DNA of 38,099 bases from Candidatus Allofournierella pullistercoris. Lineage in GTDB: Bacteria > Bacillota > Clostridia > Oscillospirales > Ruminococcaceae. Below, piece after piece: positions 35,497 through 38,099 of this stretch (positions are counted from its first letter, which is position 1; each line of letters opens with the position of its first letter). The notes beneath the pieces were generated by a model. That model made no database searches, was not told the DNA's origin, and saw only the letters and a program-made list of their open reading frames with translations. The stretch spans positions 1-38,099 of the forward strand of contig JAHLFP010000020.1 of NCBI GenBank assembly GCA_018883715.1. The letters are read 5' to 3'. The position numbers and the translations under genes are program-made.

Positions 35497-36831
35497 ATGA
35501 GCGTCAAATTCAATGGCAAATATCTGGCAAATTTTATCAAAGAGTCCGAGTACACTGCCATCTGGCCGCAGGTGGAACTGGCACATAAGATGCTGGAAGA
35601 GCGCAGCGGCATGGGCAATGATTTCCTGGGATGGGTAGACCTGCCGGTGGAATACGACAAGCAGGAGTTTGCTCGTATCCAGGCGGCGGCTGAAAAAATC
35701 CGGGAGGATTCCGATGTGCTGGTTGTAATCGGCATCGGTGGTTCTTACCTGGGTGCACGAGCTGCAATCGAGGCCATCAAGGGACAGATGTACAACAGCA
35801 AGGCAAACCGTGGCGGCCCGGAGATTTTCTTTGCAGGAAGCTCCATCTCTCCCGCCAGCTTGCAGGACATTCTGGACTGCTGTGAGGGCAAACGGGTGAG
35901 TGTGAACGTGATTTCCAAATCCGGTACCACCACCGAGCCGGCACTGGCATTCCGTGTCTTTAAGCAGTATATGGAACAGCGGTATGGCGAAGAAGCCGCT
36001 CAGCGGATTTACGCCACCACCGACCGTAGCCGTGGAACCCTGAAAAAGCAGGCTGATGCAGAAGGTTGGCAGACTTTTGTGGTGCCCGACGATGTGGGCG
36101 GCCGTTTCTCGGTTCTGACTGCTGTGGGCTTGTTGCCCATCGCTTGCGCAGGTTGCGATATCGTGGCCTTGATGCAGGGTGCGGCAGATGCCCGGCAGGA
36201 GTATTCCCGTTGTCATGAGCTGAACGATTGCTATCGCTATGCCGCTACCCGCAACATCTTGTACCGCAAGGGCAAGAGTGTGGAACTGCTGGCAGCTTAC
36301 GAACCCAATTTCACCATGATGAACGAGTGGTATAAGCAGCTGTTTGGAGAGAGCGAGGGCAAGGATGGTAAGGGTCTGATGCCCACCAGCGTGGTGTTCT
36401 CCACCGACCTGCATTCCATGGGCCAGTATGTACAGGAAGGCGCTCGCATCATGTTTGAAACCGTGGTGGACATCCAGAAGCCCGCACGGGATTTGCACAT
36501 TCAGGAAGACGAGCAGGACGGCGACGGCCTGAACTTCCTGGCAGGCCAGCAGATGAGCCTTGTAAACCGTAAGGCAATGCAGGGAACCATCCTGGCACAC
36601 ATTGATGGCGGCGTTCCCAACATCGTGCTGGAAACCCCCAGTCTGGGTGAATACGACCTGGGATACCTGATTTATTTCTTTGAGCGTGCCTGCGCAATCA
36701 GCGGCTATCTGCTGGGAGTAAATCCCTTCGACCAGCCCGGCGTGGAAAGCTATAAGAAAAACATGTTTGCTCTGCTGGGTAAACCCGGCTATGAGGATAA
36801 AAAGGCCGAACTGGAAGCAAAGCTGCAATAA
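35497..36831 (+). CDS. pgi: Glucose-6-phosphate isomerase
   Basis: Interconverts glucose-6-phosphate and fructose-6-phosphate in glycolysis. The 444-aa product matches the short bacterial (Bacillus-type) form. Motifs: [27 protein letters not shown] (phosphate-binding), [19 protein letters not shown] (signature 1) and [14 protein letters not shown] near the end (signature 2 with the catalytic Lys). An in-frame TTG at 35482 is less likely than ATG 35497, which has GGGGGA (35484-35489) 7 nt upstream. Strong promoter, consistent with a highly expressed glycolytic gene. No clear terminator follows; the next gene starts 111 nt later. Confidence 0.96.
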   Translation: MSVKFNGKYLANFIKESEYTAIWPQVELAHKMLEERSGMGNDFLGWVDLPVEYDKQEFARIQAAAEKIREDSDVLVVIGIGGSYLGARAAIEAIKGQMYNSKANRGGPEIFFAGSSISPASLQDILDCCEGKRVSVNVISKSGTTTEPALAFRVFKQYMEQRYGEEAAQRIYATTDRSRGTLKKQADAEGWQTFVVPDDVGGRFSVLTAVGLLPIACAGCDIVALMQGAADARQEYSRCHELNDCYRYAATRNILYRKGKSVELLAAYEPNFTMMNEWYKQLFGESEGKDGKGLMPTSVVFSTDLHSMGQYVQEGARIMFETVVDIQKPARDLHIQEDEQDGDGLNFLAGQQMSLVNRKAMQGTILAHIDGGVPNIVLETPSLGEYDLGYLIYFFERACAISGYLLGVNPFDQPGVESYKKNMFALLGKPGYEDKKAELEAKLQ

Positions 36832-36942
36832 TATATGACAGCTTACCTTCTGGACAAGCATAAAGCACAAACACACATATAGGGTCAACGCTGCTATGCG
36901 TTTGACGGCATGGCAGCCAATCTATTAAGGAGGGAATCGATT

Positions 36943-37344
36943 ATGATGAAACTCATCGTTGGCACCAAAGGCACTGGAAAAACCAAAACTATGGTAGATG
37001 CAATCAATGCAGTTACCAAAACCACCAAAGGCAATGTTGTTGTGCTGGAGCAATCCATGCAGCTTACTTATGATGTGGATCATGCCGCCCGTCTGATTGA
37101 TGTGGAGGACTATAAGATTCACGGCTATCAGGCAATGTACGGATTTGTGGCTGGCGTGCTGGCTGGAAACTATGACATTACCGACCTGTTCATTGACGGG
37201 CTGATGAAGATTGTGGATAAGGATGTAAGCGGTCTTGTGGACTTCCTGGAAGCAGTGGAAGCTGTGGCAGGAAACACCAATGTGACCCTGACCTTGTCCC
37301 TTGCACCGGAAGCGCTTCCCGAGGGAGCAAAAAAATACCTGTAA
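36943..37344 (+). CDS. Small P-loop protein of unknown function
   Basis: 133-aa soluble protein. An N-terminal Walker A motif GTKGTGKT (7-14, K13) and a possible Walker B, DLFIDG (about 81-86), suggest nucleotide binding; the C-terminal part is acidic and ends EGAKKYL. There is no other recognisable domain. Database entries for similar short clostridial proteins are often named PilT-like, which I would not transfer: it lacks the PilT signature regions and is far too short. AAGGAGGG (36927-36934) is 8 nt before the ATG at 36943; an alternative start is the next ATG. A hairpin-forming repeat, GTCAA.CGC/GCG.TTGAC (36884-36907), lies upstream and I see no good promoter, so it may be read from pgi. 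Confidence 0.75.
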   Translation: MMKLIVGTKGTGKTKTMVDAINAVTKTTKGNVVVLEQSMQLTYDVDHAARLIDVEDYKIHGYQAMYGFVAGVLAGNYDITDLFIDGLMKIVDKDVSGLVDFLEAVEAVAGNTNVTLTLSLAPEALPEGAKKYL

Positions 37345-37369
37345 TCGTATTATTTGCGCGTATTTTGGG

Positions 37370-37399
37370 GCGGAAGTCAAAAAAATGGCTTCCGCTCTC
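37370..37399 (+). terminator. Possible terminator of the P-loop gene
   Basis: GCGGAAGTC (37370-37378) with GGCTTCCGC (37387-37395), one T-G pair, A-rich 8-nt loop, followed by only a weak T-rich stretch. Confidence 0.5.
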
Positions 37400-37409
37400 A
37401 ATTTGGATG

Positions 37410-37438
37410 TTGACAAACCCAGCGCAATTCGCTATACT
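37410..37438 (+). promoter_or_regulatory. Promoter of yceD-rpmF
   Basis: TTGACA (37410-37415), 17-nt spacer, TATACT (37433-37438); 27 nt before the ATG. Confidence 0.88.
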
Positions 37439-37465
37439 GGTAAGGCAGTCTTTTAGAGGTGAACC

Positions 37466-37969
37466 ATGCAATTTGACTTAAAGCGTTTTTTTCAAAACGG
37501 AAGAGAACCCTATCGGGGGGAACTTTCTTTTGATTTGAGTGACTATGACTTTCCGGGTTATCGTGTAACCAATCCGGTTACCGGGCTGTTTACCGCTGCT
37601 CCAACCATGGAGGGGGTACAGATTCATCTGGAAGCAAATGCTCAGGTAGAAACAGAATGCGCTCGTTGCTTGGCTCCTGTGCAGGAGGACTACCGGCTGG
37701 AACGTGACTGGCTGGTGCGTCAACAGGATCTGGAAGACGAATGGTTTGAACTTCCACTGGATGAAGCAGGCAAGCTTGATGTACAAGAACTTGTTTGTGA
37801 AGAACTGGTGGTGGAAGTTCCTGCTGTACTGCTTTGCAGTGCAGATTGTCAAGGGCTATGCCATGTTTGCGGAAACCCGAAGGCCACAGGGGATTGTACC
37901 TGTTGCCAGGAGGGCTCCACTACTCCCGTAGACGAACGGCTTGCTATATTAAAACAACTGCTGAATTAA
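37466..37969 (+). CDS. yceD: DUF177/YceD family protein
   Basis: 167-aa YceD (DUF177) protein. Family members sit upstream of rpmF and have been linked to 23S rRNA accumulation and ribosome assembly; the biochemical role is unsettled. The conserved cysteines are visible: CARCLAP in the middle, then CSADCQGLCHVCGNP and CTCC toward the C-terminus, which suggest metal binding. AGAGGTG lies 7 nt before the ATG. rpmF follows after 29 nt under the same promoter, the usual yceD-rpmF pairing. Confidence 0.9.
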   Translation: MQFDLKRFFQNGREPYRGELSFDLSDYDFPGYRVTNPVTGLFTAAPTMEGVQIHLEANAQVETECARCLAPVQEDYRLERDWLVRQQDLEDEWFELPLDEAGKLDVQELVCEELVVEVPAVLLCSADCQGLCHVCGNPKATGDCTCCQEGSTTPVDERLAILKQLLN

Positions 37970-37998
37970 CTTCATTCACATTGAGGAGGTGCTTACAA

Positions 37999-38099
37999 AT
38001 GGCAGTACCAAAGAGAAAGGTTTCCAAGGCACGGCGCGACAAGCGTCGCTCCTCTGTGTGGAAGCTGGAAGCCCCTGCACTGGTGAAGTGCAGCCAGTG
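37999..38099 (+). CDS. rpmF: 50S ribosomal protein bL32 (truncated by the window end)
   Basis: Starts MAVPKRKVSKARRDKRRSS, the L32 signature, after GAGGAGGTG (7-nt spacing). The readable 33 residues end in VKCSQ and the next two bases are tg, so the next codon could be Cys, as expected for the zinc-binding (C+) form of L32. The rest lies outside the window. Confidence 0.95.
   Translation, partial: MAVPKRKVSKARRDKRRSSVWKLEAPALVKCSQ

Overview
The window looks like a piece of the main chromosome of a Gram-positive gut-type clostridium, most likely Oscillospiraceae/Ruminococcaceae (Faecalibacterium, Gemmiger or Subdoligranulum-like). The reasons are: Firmicutes-type genes (RNase J, GdpP, BofA, DUF2508, WalJ, MurA, RlmH); strong AAGGAG-type ribosome binding sites with several TTG starts; fermentative enzymes (monomeric [FeFe] hydrogenase, NADP-type glutamate dehydrogenase, phosphoglucose isomerase); and moderately high GC. 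The genus is inference. I see no insertion sequence, integrase, phage gene, CRISPR array or attachment site. Almost everything is core genome.

Layout. 1-800: tRNA-Asp and rnhA on the minus strand. 812-12104: a long plus-strand cluster for RNA turnover, c-di-AMP turnover, translation, replication and proteolysis (RNase J, gdpP, rplI, dnaB, tilS, hpt, ftsH), closed by an unrecognised zinc-ribbon/tail-anchored protein. 12303-16663: a two-gene type IIA topoisomerase operon. 16715-19202: secG and rnr. 19248-21127: a translationally coupled MFS transporter and Crp/Fnr regulator. 21273-21841: DUF2508 and bofA. 21944-22288: the RNase P RNA gene on the minus strand. 22442-26924: gdhA, an RluA-type pseudouridine synthase and a membrane-anchored LysM/G5/M23 peptidase. 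26956-28536: a structured intergenic region and murA. 28651-30978: walJ, rlmH and a WG-repeat lipoprotein. 31033-33988 (minus): [FeFe] hydrogenase and mtaB. 34170-37344: a dacF-like carboxypeptidase, pgi and a small P-loop protein. 37410 to the end: yceD and the start of rpmF.

The transcription map reads unusually clearly. Many units have a near-consensus vegetative promoter (TTGnnn, 16-18 nt, TATAAT-like) and a hairpin terminator, so the operon calls rest on visible sites. Cell-envelope genes recur: murA, the dacF-like gene, the M23 peptidase, walJ, bofA and gdpP. RNA metabolism also recurs: RNases HI, J, R and P, tilS, mtaB, rlmH and the RluA-type enzyme.

The least explained items are the roughly 240-nt structured leader of RNase J, the three-hairpin region before murA, the protein encoded after ftsH, the small P-loop protein after pgi, the hydrogenase with a non-canonical second H-cluster motif, and the M23 peptidase with a large cytoplasmic N-terminus. 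None amounts to a demonstrated new system; each is flagged with what would test it.
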